From Desulfovibrio sp. (lineage in GTDB: Bacteria; Bacillota; Dethiobacteria; DTU022): 32,613 nt of DNA. Positions 7,628 to 15,444 of the stretch are shown here, piece after piece. Where the stretch lies: assembly GCA_020060545.1 (NCBI GenBank), contig JAGUZX010000111.1, positions 1-32,613 on the forward strand, given 5' to 3'. The position numbers were made by a program, and so were the translations under genes. Numbering within the stretch: position 1 is the first letter of the stretch; each line of letters begins with the position of its first letter. The notes under the pieces were generated by a model. It saw only the letters and a program-made list of their open reading frames with translations, did no database searches and was not told the DNA's origin.

Positions 7628-9157
7628 CTCGCTTCTCAAGGCAAGGTACTCTTCCACGGTTTGACGGTCGTTATAGGGTTCGGCTTTATCACCGACAAGC
7701 TGATATCCTTCGGCGCCTTTACCGGCCAGAAGGACCAGGTCCCCTGGGGCGGCCTGCGCCAGGGCATGGAAAACCGCGTTCCGGCGATCCGGGATCAGAT
7801 CCGGTTTCGAGCGCATCCCCTGCCTGATCTCGGCGCTAATCGCTGCCGCATCTTCACCGGCGGGGTTATCCGCCGTGAGAATAACCCGGTCGCTGTAGCG
7901 CTCCGCAATGCGCCCCATCAACGGGCGTTTTCCCCGGTCTCTCTCCCCCGGACAACCGAAAAGCGTAATCACGCGCCCGCGGGCCTTGAAGCGAAGCAGT
8001 TTCAGGACCTGCTCCAACCCGTCGGGGGTATGCGCATAATCGATGATCACGGTGTAACCGGACACCGTTTTGATTTCCTCGAACCGCCCCGGCACCCCCG
8101 CCAGGCCTTGCAAACCTCTTGCCACGGCTTCCGGCGGCAGCCGATCCAGCCAGGCTGCGGCGGCCGCCGCCAGGGCATTATAAACATTGAACAACCCGGG
8201 AAGCTGCAGTGATACCCGGATCGGTTTTTCCCACCCCAGGAGGTTGAAACTGTGCCTCCCCTCGGCCGAAACGGTTAGATTATCCGCCCGCACCGTAACC
8301 CTCCCGGCCCTGATCCCGTATGTCACCGGAGCAGGATCACCGGAAAGCACCGCCAGTTTCTCGTAATAGCTGTCGTCGGCGTTAAGCACGGCGCTTCTCC
8401 CGAACTTGTTTTTTGTAAGGCTAAAGAGCCTGGCTTTCGCCTCGAGGTAAGCCTGCATCGTGTGGTGATAGTCGAGGTGTTCTCTGGTCAGGTTGGTAAA
8501 AATAGCGCTGTCAAAAGCGCAGTGGGTGAGGCGGTGTTGGACCAGGGCATGCGAGGAAGCCTCCATCGCCACTACCGAAACCCCCTGTTGATGCATGAAA
8601 GCGAGGCTTTCCTGCACCTCCAAAGATTGCGGCGTCGTCAGGCCGAAACTGCGCTGCAGGCCGTCCAGCAGCAGGCCGTTGCTGCCCAGGATCGCGGCCC
8701 TGCAGCCCGACTCCTGGTAAATACTCCGCACAAAATAGGTGGTTGTGGTTTTGCCGTTTGTTCCGGTCACACCGATTAATTTCATCTTTGCGGCAGGGAA
8801 ACGGTAAAAGCAGGCTGACGCAGAAGACAGCGCGTACCTGGTGTCCGGCACCAGGATCAGGGGGACGCCTACCGCTACCGGGCGGGCGGCTACTACCGCC
8901 GCCGCACCCCGGCCGACGGCCTCACGGGCGTAATCATGGCCGTCAACCTTCTCGCCCGCCAGGCAAAAGAATAGGGTGCCGGGCGCAACCCCGCCGGAAT
9001 GATAAGCCAAACGCCGCACCGTAATTTTCTCCAGGGTATGCCGCAACTCCGGTTTGGCGACGGCTTCCAAAAGGGTCCAGGCGCACGCGCTTTCCGGCAA
9101 GGGTCCAATCGCCTGTCTCAATTGATGGGCCTGATTATCCCTTTCGCGTGCCTTCAT
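7625..9157 (-). CDS. murE: MurE-family UDP-MurNAc-tripeptide ligase with DNPA motif
   Basis: This 510-residue protein has the three MurE domains. The ATP loop is GVTGTNGKTTT (129-139). The substrate regions are TTPQSLEVQ and MEASSHALVQHRL. K241 in LEAKARLFS is the lysine that is carbamylated in the family, and IDYAHTPDGLE starts the C-terminal domain. The family adds the third amino acid of the peptidoglycan stem peptide in the cytoplasm. Residues 430-433 read DNPA. Enzymes that add meso-diaminopimelate carry DNPR, while the lysine-adding Staphylococcus aureus enzyme has DNPA, so the amino acid used is uncertain. GKGAE replaces the usual GKGHE. The gene stands outside a division cluster, 11 bases after a LysM/M23 peptidase gene, so it may be a second copy. 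The stop codon lies inside a palindromic repeat. Confidence 0.88.
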   Translation of the reverse strand: MKARERDNQAHQLRQAIGPLPESACAWTLLEAVAKPELRHTLEKITVRRLAYHSGGVAPGTLFFCLAGEKVDGHDYAREAVGRGAAAVVAARPVAVGVPLILVPDTRYALSSASACFYRFPAAKMKLIGVTGTNGKTTTTYFVRSIYQESGCRAAILGSNGLLLDGLQRSFGLTTPQSLEVQESLAFMHQQGVSVVAMEASSHALVQHRLTHCAFDSAIFTNLTREHLDYHHTMQAYLEAKARLFSLTKNKFGRSAVLNADDSYYEKLAVLSGDPAPVTYGIRAGRVTVRADNLTVSAEGRHSFNLLGWEKPIRVSLQLPGLFNVYNALAAAAAAWLDRLPPEAVARGLQGLAGVPGRFEEIKTVSGYTVIIDYAHTPDGLEQVLKLLRFKARGRVITLFGCPGERDRGKRPLMGRIAERYSDRVILTADNPAGEDAAAISAEIRQGMRSKPDLIPDRRNAVFHALAQAAPGDLVLLAGKGAEGYQLVGDKAEPYNDRQTVEEYLALRSE

Positions 9158-9168
9158 CTCAACTGGGC

Positions 9169-10050
9169 TTAATCCAGAAAATCAAGCGGGTTAAGCTTTA
9201 CCCCGTTCAAGAGGACTTCAAAGTGAAGGTGCGGCCCCGTGGTGTTCCCGGTAACCCCGATGGAGGCTAGCACCTGGCCGCGGGACACCTGCTGGCCCGC
9301 ACTTACGGCAAGCCCGCCGGCATGAGCGTAGCGGGTGGCATACCCTCCACCGTGATCCACCTCCACCATGAACCCATAGTCACCCAAGAACCCGGCATAG
9401 GTAACCTTCCCATCAGCCGCGGCATAAATCGGCGCGCCCAAAGGGGCGGCAATATCGATGCCGTAATGAAATAAACCGTTCCGCCAGCCGTACCCCGAGG
9501 TAAAAACGCCTCGCAGCGGCCAACTCAGGCTGATCTGCTGCCGTCTGCCGCGGTTGGGGACGCCGCCCGGCACGATTACCCGTTCGCCCCGGATCAGGTG
9601 GGGTTTACTGCCCAGATTGTTGGCGGCGATGATTACCTCTTCTTTTACCCCGTAAAGCTCGGCGATACTGGACACGGTATCGCCTTCCTGGACATCGTGA
9701 ACCGAGCCGACAGTGGTTAGTAATTCCAGTTTTTGTCCGGGGTAAATCAGGTGGGGATTGGTGATTCTATTCAACCGGACCAGGGTGGCAACATCGGTGT
9801 CGAAACGGGCGGCGATCGCAAAAAGGTAATCGCCGCGCTCAACAGTGTACTCCAGGAGCATGGGACGGGCTGACTGCCTGTGTTCGCTGATTAAAGCGGT
9901 ATATCCCAGAAGTTGCAGGTAATATCGGGGGACGCTCCCTTCCGCATCAACTTTTTCTTCCTGTTCCATGGCAGCAGCTTTTTCCGGGGCGCCGGCAAAG
10001 GCCAGGCTCAAAACCAGGGCAGCCGTTACTGCCTTTAAAAACCCTGACAT
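9169..10050 (-). CDS. Secreted LysM-M23 peptidase (peptidoglycan endopeptidase)
   Basis: The 293-residue product has a signal peptide (residues 1-27, ending near AGAPEKAAA), two LysM peptidoglycan-binding domains (about 68-111 and 117-161) and a C-terminal M23/LytM domain (about 190-288). Zinc ligands of the active form are present: H195 and D199 in HYGIDIA, H276 in HLHFE, plus H243 and H274. It is therefore probably an active endopeptidase outside the membrane rather than a degenerate activator. A good AAAGGAG site precedes the ATG. It lies between rho and the MurE-like ligase; a candidate sigma-G promoter upstream would make it a forespore cell-wall enzyme, but this is inference. Confidence 0.92.
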   Translation of the reverse strand: MSGFLKAVTAALVLSLAFAGAPEKAAAMEQEEKVDAEGSVPRYYLQLLGYTALISEHRQSARPMLLEYTVERGDYLFAIAARFDTDVATLVRLNRITNPHLIYPGQKLELLTTVGSVHDVQEGDTVSSIAELYGVKEEVIIAANNLGSKPHLIRGERVIVPGGVPNRGRRQQISLSWPLRGVFTSGYGWRNGLFHYGIDIAAPLGAPIYAAADGKVTYAGFLGDYGFMVEVDHGGGYATRYAHAGGLAVSAGQQVSRGQVLASIGVTGNTTGPHLHFEVLLNGVKLNPLDFLD

Positions 10051-10083
10051 GGCTTTTCTTCTCCTTTTTTAGAGCTTGCACTA

Positions 10084-10113
10084 TAGTCTGACATAAAAAA
10101 GGATAAAATATAC
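10084..10113 (-). promoter_or_regulatory. Candidate sigma-G promoter before the LysM-M23 gene
   Basis: On the minus strand, GTATA (10109-10113) and CAGACTA (10084-10090) are 18 bases apart. The sigma-G consensus is GHATR-18-CATNHTA, so only one base of the -10 differs. The overlapping TATAGT could instead be a sigma-A -10 box, but its -35 is poor. The call rests on an eye match only. Confidence 0.3.
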
Positions 10114-10158
10114 ATTTAGATCCGCCATGGAGGGGTTAAGCGGCCGGCCCAGAAAATC

Positions 10159-11406
10159 CTACAGGGTATGCATGTTGTTCAAAAAGTCCTCGTTATTTTT
10201 GGTCTGCCTTAGCTTATCCAACAGGATTTCCAGAAACTCGACGTTGGAAGTGGTCCCCATCGCCCTTCTGAGCGCCCACATCAGCTCAATCTTACGTTCA
10301 TCCAACAGCAGCTCTTCGCGGCGGGTCCCGGAACGGGAGATATCAATCGCCGGGAAAATCCGGCGTTCGGAGATGCGCCGGTCCAGGTGCAGTTCCATAT
10401 TGCCGGTGCCTTTAAACTCCTCGTAGATCACGTCGTCCATCCTGCTGCCGGTATCGATTAGCGATGTGGCGAGAATGGTAAGGCTGCCGCCTTCGTCGAT
10501 ATTGCGCGCCGCGCCAAAAAAACGCTTCGGCTTGTAAAACGCGGCGGGGTCGATGCCGCCGGAAAGAGTCCGCCCGCTGGGCGGGATTACCAGGTTATAC
10601 GCCCGGGCCAAACGCGTAATGCTGTCCAGCAAAATGGCCACATCGCGTCCCTGCTCCACCAACCTCTGGGCCCGCTCCAGGACCAGTTCGGAGATACGGA
10701 TATGATTCTCCGGTTTCTGGTCGAATGTCGAGCTGACCACATCGGCCTTGACGCTGCGCTCCATATCGGTAACCTCTTCCGGGCGCTCATCCACCAGCAA
10801 GATGATCAGTTCGACTTCGGGGTGGTTGGTGGAAATACTGTTGGCCAGCTGCTTCAAGAGAATTGTCTTGCCCGCTTTCGGAGGAGAAACGATCAGCCCC
10901 CGCTGGCCTTTGCCGATCGGGATTAAAAGGTCGATAATTCTTGTCGAAAGGATATGGGATGCGGTCTCCATGCGCAGCGCTTCCGTCGGGTGGACGGGGA
11001 TCAGTGAAGTAAAACTGGGACGGCGCGTAAACTTCTCGGGGTCGCCGCCATTGATCTCTTCCACCTGGAGCAAGGCATAGTAGCGCTCGTTGTCTTTGGG
11101 CGGCCTGATGCGGCCCGCCACCATATCCCCATTGCGCAGGTTGAAACGGCGAATCTGGGAAGCGGAGATATAGATATCGTCATCGGAATAATAGTACTTC
11201 TGGCGGCGTAAAAAACCAAAGCCGTCGGTCATGATCTCCAGGAGCCCGGAAGCCGTATGCTGCTCCTCTTCAGTGCTGCTGAATAGCTTTGTCAAAGTTT
11301 CGATAATCTCCGGCTTGCGCATGGTTGAATGACCTTTGATTTCGTGTTCCCGGGCCAAACGGTGCAGCTCGCTCAAGGTCATCGTTTTCAAACTTTCAAC
11401 ATCCAT
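10159..11406 (-). CDS. rho: Transcription termination factor Rho
   Basis: Rho is the hexameric RNA helicase that ends transcription at rho-dependent sites. The 415-residue protein has the N-terminal Rho domain ([29 protein letters not shown]), the cold-shock-like RNA-binding domain ([14 protein letters not shown], then [18 protein letters not shown]), the Walker A motif in [13 protein letters not shown], the Walker B region [16 protein letters not shown], and the Q-loop area [23 protein letters not shown]. No large insertion domain is present. AAAGGTGG precedes the ATG. The gene follows the cation exchanger by 18 bases. The rho then rpmE/prfA order is a long-standing Firmicute arrangement. 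Confidence 0.97.
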   Translation of the reverse strand: MDVESLKTMTLSELHRLAREHEIKGHSTMRKPEIIETLTKLFSSTEEEQHTASGLLEIMTDGFGFLRRQKYYYSDDDIYISASQIRRFNLRNGDMVAGRIRPPKDNERYYALLQVEEINGGDPEKFTRRPSFTSLIPVHPTEALRMETASHILSTRIIDLLIPIGKGQRGLIVSPPKAGKTILLKQLANSISTNHPEVELIILLVDERPEEVTDMERSVKADVVSSTFDQKPENHIRISELVLERAQRLVEQGRDVAILLDSITRLARAYNLVIPPSGRTLSGGIDPAAFYKPKRFFGAARNIDEGGSLTILATSLIDTGSRMDDVIYEEFKGTGNMELHLDRRISERRIFPAIDISRSGTRREELLLDERKIELMWALRRAMGTTSNVEFLEILLDKLRQTKNNEDFLNNMHTL

Positions 11407-11424
11407 AACTTACACCACCTTTGT

Positions 11425-12423
11425 TTAATTGCCGCCCGCTTTAAAAATGATATAAACCGCAGCTGCATAGCCGATTAATAAGATTACAGAATCGTAACCA
11501 ATCCCGATCAGCTCCTTCTGTGATCTGTTGGCCAGGCCGATAATCATCACCGTCGTGAGCAGGATCACCATCACTGCTGAAAAGAGATGTGTCCCCGAAA
11601 CAACCGCCAAAAGGGGCGCCGCGCCGTAAAACAGATCCACCCAAAACAATATAAACATGTTAAAAAAATTCGCCCCAAATACATTGGCCACCGCCATATC
11701 CAGCACCCCGAGCTTTACCGCCGTGATCGTGGTCACTGTTTCCGGCAGAGAGGTGGCTGCGGCGAGAAAAAATGAGCCGACAAAGGTGCGCCCCAGCCCT
11801 GTTTCCAGGGCAATCCGATCGGCGGCATCGGTCAGCAATACCCCCGCGCCGACAATCAAACCTGCCGCGAAGAGGTAATGCAGCAAAGCCCTTCCGGTAG
11901 AGGAAAGATCACGCCCTTTCCCGGCGGAACCGGCTTCTCCCGGAAAACGGTGTTTCTTTTCGTATTGAAAAAGCAACCTGCTGCCGAAAAGGTAAACCCC
12001 GGCGATGACAATGGTTTCAACACCCACCCGGCCGACAGGGACAAAAACAACTCCGGTCATAGCCGCGGCTGCCAGGGAAACCGCGATTACACTGAACGAG
12101 GCCGTTAACACATGACCGGGGTTGGCCCGGGAGGTCAAAGCGCCCCGCCTGCAGCTCAGATCGATTACGGCCAGCAGGGTCAGGTTATAGAGATTGCTTC
12201 CAAAAATATTTCCCACAGCCAGGTCCGGGGCGTCGATGAGAACCGCCCGGGAACTGGTTACCAGCTCCGGCAGCGAAGTCACCAGTGGAAGCAGCAGCGC
12301 GCCGGCCCAGGCCGTCCCGATATTCGTGTTTTGAGCGATAGTTTTGGCGCTGCGGGTCAACCTGTTGCCTGCCCAGATAATTGCCGCAGCGCTGAGGATA
12401 AACTGCATCCACGGCTCGGTCAT
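11425..12423 (-). CDS. Calcium/sodium antiporter family (CaCA, YrbG-like) membrane protein
   Basis: This 332-residue protein has about ten hydrophobic segments and the two alpha repeats of cation/calcium exchangers. The first reads LPLVTSLPELVTS then AVGNIFGSNLYNL; the second reads AAATSLPETVTT then AVANVFGANFFNM. The paired acidic residue in SLPE and the GN-FG-N motifs line the ion path in this family. I chose the ATG at 12423 because GGAG lies 5 bases upstream; an ATG at 12459 lacks a good site. The two halves are joined by a charged loop (EKKHRFPGEAGSAGKGRD). The transported ions are inferred from the family. It is probably co-transcribed with rho. Confidence 0.88.
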   Translation of the reverse strand: MTEPWMQFILSAAAIIWAGNRLTRSAKTIAQNTNIGTAWAGALLLPLVTSLPELVTSSRAVLIDAPDLAVGNIFGSNLYNLTLLAVIDLSCRRGALTSRANPGHVLTASFSVIAVSLAAAAMTGVVFVPVGRVGVETIVIAGVYLFGSRLLFQYEKKHRFPGEAGSAGKGRDLSSTGRALLHYLFAAGLIVGAGVLLTDAADRIALETGLGRTFVGSFFLAAATSLPETVTTITAVKLGVLDMAVANVFGANFFNMFILFWVDLFYGAAPLLAVVSGTHLFSAVMVILLTTVMIIGLANRSQKELIGIGYDSVILLIGYAAAVYIIFKAGGN

Positions 12424-12601
12424 CTTTGCTCCAATACACAATCTGCATGGTGGTTGCACTTCACAACCTGCAGGGAATGGAAGGTGAAAAATAGCTGCCA
12501 GTTCCTTAATACAGCAGGGGATTGAAGGAAATGGTTTTCACTCAAAACCGATCAAGAAAAATTATGTTCTTTACGGGGCGATATTATTCCCGCTGAGTTA
12601 A

Positions 12602-12635
12602 AATAAGGCTGCCCGGAGATAACCCGGCCCTTATT
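12602..12635. repeat. Intergenic inverted repeat (hairpin)
   Basis: Arms AATAAGG (12602-12608) and CCTTATT (12629-12635) pair perfectly, and inner CCGG/CCGG can extend the stem around a short loop. No T-tract follows on either strand. Both flanking genes point away from it, so it is not a simple terminator; it may be an operator or have no function. Confidence 0.4.
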
Positions 12636-12717
12636 ATTCTCTACCCGGCATCCCAATTCCTGCCGCCGCGCCATGAAATTCATGAATTATCGCCGCTTAT
12701 TTTTCCAGCTCATACCG

Positions 12718-12747
12718 TAATGAAATTATGTAAATAGTGCCATACTA
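12718..12747 (+). promoter_or_regulatory. Candidate sigma-G promoter for the class A PBP gene
   Basis: CATACTA (12741-12747) matches the sigma-G -10 consensus CATNHTA at all positions. TAATG (12718-12722), 18 bases upstream, matches the -35 GHATR at 4 of 5. It lies 38 bases before the GTG start. Forespore expression of class A PBPs (PbpF, PbpG) is known in Bacillus, so the match is plausible. Confidence 0.42.
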
Positions 12748-12784
12748 GAGCATTAATCTAATTTTACCGAAAAGAGGGGTTAAG

Positions 12785-14779
12785 GTGTCTTTTTTCCGCT
12801 GCCTATTGATTTTAATCTTTGTGCTGCTGCTGAGTATGTCCGGGAGTTTCGGATACCTTGTTTATACCATCGTTGAAATGCAAGAACTGCCTCCGGTGGA
12901 AAACGCCCTGACCACCCGGATTTATGACCAGAACGACAACCTGATCACAATGCGCTACGTGGAAAACAGGATCGAGGTGCCGCTTGATCAGATCTCAACC
13001 GATCTGGTCAAAGCCACTATTGCTGTTGAAGATAAGCGCTTCTACCAGCATCTTGGTTTCGACCTGGCCGGCGTGGGACGGGCCCTGCTGAACAACCTGC
13101 GCCGGAGGCAGGTAGACCAGGGAGGCAGCACGATTACACAGCAACTGGCTAAAAATCTATATCTTTCGCACGAACGGACATTTGCGCGTAAAGTGAAGGA
13201 GGCTATCTACACCATCCACCTGGAGCGCAACAATTCAAAAGAAGAACTCCTCGAAAAGTACCTCAATACCATTTATTACGGTCATGCCGCCTATGGCGCC
13301 GAAGCCGCAGCGCAAACCTATTTCGGCAAAAACGCAGCCTCGTTGACCCTGGCGGAATCCGCATTACTGGCCGGCCTGCCCCGGGGGCCCCTCTACTACT
13401 CACCCTTGATCAACAAAACAGCGGCGTTTCAGCGGCAAAGGACCGTCTTAAACCAGATGGCGGCCTGCGGTATGATCAATGAAGCGGAGAAGGAAGCCGC
13501 CCTGGCGGAAAACCTGCTCTTCCGGGAACCGGGCGAAGAAGAGTCCGCCTCTTACTTTGTCGATTACGTGATTAATATCGAACTGGCCTCCTTGTTCAAT
13601 GGCGATTTAACCCCGGTTTACCACGGCGGGCTGCAGGTCTATACCACGCTGGACCCGGTGATGCAGCAGCTGGCCCAGGAAATTGTAGCCGCCATTCCCC
13701 GGCTCTACCTGGATCTCGAGGGGAAAAGCCAGCCCCAGGGGGCGCTGGTGGCGGTAGATCCCGAAACCGGTTACGTCAAAGCCATGGTCGGGGGCCGGGA
13801 TTACAGCGAAACGAAACTGAACCGCGCCTTCTCACTTCGTTCTATCGGTTCTTCGTTTAAACCGTTCGTCTACGCCGCGGCGCTGGAAAACGGCTTGACC
13901 GTTTCAACGAAAGTGCTGTGCGCCCCGGTGGTCTTTGACGAGCCGGGCTTGCCTGAGCCCTACGAACCGACCGATTTTGGGGGAGGGTTCCACCACCGCG
14001 AACTGACCGTCCGGGAGGCCCTGGCCAGGTCGTGCAATATTACCGCCATCAAAACCCACGTGGCCATCGGCAGGGAAAAAGCGGTTGAAATGGCGGCGCG
14101 CCTGGGTATTTCCAAGCCCCTGAGCGGTTATTACTCTCTCCCCCTGGGAACGGTGGAGATCAGCCTGCTGGAACTGACCGCCGCTTATGCCGCCTTCGCC
14201 AACGGCGGTTACAGGGTGGAACCGATCCTGATCCGCAAGGTGGTGGACGCCAGCGGGAAAGTAATCCTGGAAAACCGCCCCCGGCGGGAAAAGGTGCTCG
14301 ATGAAAAGATCGCTTTCCTGATTACCGATATGCTCAAAGATGTCGTGGCGGAAGGGGGGACTGCCAGCCAGGTTTCCGCCATTCTTACCCGGGCGGCCGC
14401 AGGGAAGTCCGGCACCTCGCAGGACAGTAAAAACGCTCATATGATCGGCTATACTCCCGCCCTGACCGCGGGACTTTATATCGGTGACGACCATGAAGCG
14501 CCGCTGGGGGCTACGGCGGGCCAGCTGGCCGCTCCTTTGTGGGCCAGGTTCATGGACGGGGCGCTTAGCGATAGCCCGCCGCGTGAATTCACCTTCCCCG
14601 ATGGGATTATCCGGGTGCCCCTGTGCCCGGAAACCGGGATGCACAGCAACGGGTTCTGCCCGGAGCCTGCACGGTGGGAATACTTTATTGCAGGAAGCGA
14701 ACCTGAACGGTGCCATCAATGCCGCCCTCTCCCGATCTGGATCCGGCCCCTGGCACCCTGGCTCACCGGGCACCGCTAG
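12785..14779 (+). CDS. Class A penicillin-binding protein (bifunctional transglycosylase/transpeptidase)
   Basis: This 664-residue protein has an N-terminal membrane anchor (about 5-28), a GT51 glycosyltransferase domain (about 60-230) and a transpeptidase domain (about 310-590). The GT catalytic glutamate is E82 in VEDKRFYQHLGFD, with GGSTITQQLAKNLYL following. Transpeptidase motifs are SSFK (catalytic S356, K359), SCN (416-418) and KSGT (541-544). It polymerises and crosslinks peptidoglycan outside the membrane. The start is a GTG with AGAGGGG upstream. There is no PASTA domain; the short tail (about 600-664) carries four cysteines (CPETGMHSNGFCPEP then CHQC). The tail ends in a 4-base overlap with the convergent hydrolase gene. 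The upstream candidate sigma-G promoter suggests a sporulation role, but a vegetative role is not excluded. Confidence 0.94.
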   Translation: MSFFRCLLILIFVLLLSMSGSFGYLVYTIVEMQELPPVENALTTRIYDQNDNLITMRYVENRIEVPLDQISTDLVKATIAVEDKRFYQHLGFDLAGVGRALLNNLRRRQVDQGGSTITQQLAKNLYLSHERTFARKVKEAIYTIHLERNNSKEELLEKYLNTIYYGHAAYGAEAAAQTYFGKNAASLTLAESALLAGLPRGPLYYSPLINKTAAFQRQRTVLNQMAACGMINEAEKEAALAENLLFREPGEEESASYFVDYVINIELASLFNGDLTPVYHGGLQVYTTLDPVMQQLAQEIVAAIPRLYLDLEGKSQPQGALVAVDPETGYVKAMVGGRDYSETKLNRAFSLRSIGSSFKPFVYAAALENGLTVSTKVLCAPVVFDEPGLPEPYEPTDFGGGFHHRELTVREALARSCNITAIKTHVAIGREKAVEMAARLGISKPLSGYYSLPLGTVEISLLELTAAYAAFANGGYRVEPILIRKVVDASGKVILENRPRREKVLDEKIAFLITDMLKDVVAEGGTASQVSAILTRAAAGKSGTSQDSKNAHMIGYTPALTAGLYIGDDHEAPLGATAGQLAAPLWARFMDGALSDSPPREFTFPDGIIRVPLCPETGMHSNGFCPEPARWEYFIAGSEPERCHQCRPLPIWIRPLAPWLTGHR

Positions 14780-15390
14780 CGCTGGAGAAATGGATTGTAA
14801 CCGGCCTCTTCACCGATCGTGGAAGCCGGGCCGTGCCCCGGGTAAATCACTGTTTGGGACGGCAGAACCAGCAGCTTTTCCCGGATACTTTTAATGAGCT
14901 GTTGAAAAGAGCCGCCGGCAAGGTCTGTCCGCCCGATCGAACCGGCGAAAAGGGTGTCACCGGTAAAAACAACCCCTTCCAGGCCAAGGCACACTCCTCC
15001 CCGCGTATGCCCGGGGGTTTCCATCACCCGGCACTCCAGCAGCCCGAAGGAAATGCGGTCCCCATCGCGGATCAGCCGGTCCGGATCAGGCTGCTTGCCA
15101 ACTAAAACGCCCAACCCGAAGCCCGGGTTCCGGTAAAGATCGAGATCCTTTTCCGGCAGCAGGATCGGCACCTGCAGGGCTTCTTTTAACCGGGCATTGG
15201 CCCCGACATGATCCACGTGCCCGTGAGTATTGATAATGCATTTAACGGTTAGCCCCTGTTTTTTGATCTCCGCCAGGATGCGCCGCCCTTCCGCACCGGG
15301 ATCGATCACGATCCCCTCGCCGGTTTTGGGACAACCTACCAGGTAACAGTTGGTGGCAAACATACTGACTTCGAGAGTTTGTAAAATCAT
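14776..15390 (-). CDS. MBL-fold metallohydrolase, hydroxyacylglutathione hydrolase (GloB/YqgX)-like
   Basis: This 204-residue protein has a complete metallo-beta-lactamase metal site: THGHVDH (55-61), H128 in TPGHTRGG, D145 in FTGDTLF and H186 in YPGHGP. The pattern with GSIGRTDLAGG resembles the YqgX/GloB group of small thioester hydrolases. The actual substrate is unknown. It is not YycJ/WalJ, the MBL protein of the wal operon in Bacillus, which is longer and has a different HxHxDH setting. AAAGGAG precedes the ATG. It lies 54 bases after the alkaline-phosphatase-like gene and is convergent with the PBP gene; the two stop codons share the tetranucleotide CTAG. Confidence 0.87.
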   Translation of the reverse strand: MILQTLEVSMFATNCYLVGCPKTGEGIVIDPGAEGRRILAEIKKQGLTVKCIINTHGHVDHVGANARLKEALQVPILLPEKDLDLYRNPGFGLGVLVGKQPDPDRLIRDGDRISFGLLECRVMETPGHTRGGVCLGLEGVVFTGDTLFAGSIGRTDLAGGSFQQLIKSIREKLLVLPSQTVIYPGHGPASTIGEEAGYNPFLQR

Positions 15391-15420
15391 GATCCGTACT
15401 CCTTTCTTGTTCAGCCGTTT

Positions 15421-15436
15421 CCGGCGGCTCCGCCGG
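15421..15436. repeat. GC-rich perfect hairpin between two genes
   Basis: CCGGCG and CGCCGG form a perfect stem around a 4-base loop in the 54-base gap between the alkaline-phosphatase-like gene and the MBL gene. On the transcribed strand it is followed by AAACGG, not a T-tract, so it may stabilise or process the mRNA rather than end transcription. Confidence 0.4.
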
Positions 15437-15444
15437 GCCGGCCG

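Larger units (their letters stand above)
12424..12784. other. AT-rich divergent intergenic region (361 bases)
   Basis: This region separates the exchanger (minus) from the penicillin-binding protein gene (plus). I see no coding potential. It holds a 34-base hairpin (12602-12635), a 10-base palindrome ATTCATGAAT (12678-12687) and a candidate sporulation promoter (12718-12747). No convincing promoter for the exchanger was recognised. Confidence 0.6.

Noticed and set aside
10100-10158. Intrinsic terminator after rho
   Set aside because: GGCCGGCC-type symmetry is present but no usable loop and no T-tract follow.
13904-14773. 289-codon open frame on the minus strand inside the PBP gene
   Set aside because: It mirrors a well-supported transpeptidase domain and shows no recognisable family motif.
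14776-15390. MBL-fold gene as YycJ/WalJ of the wal operon
   Set aside because: It is shorter than YycJ, has GloB/YqgX-type motifs, and lies beyond the wal operon terminator and another gene.
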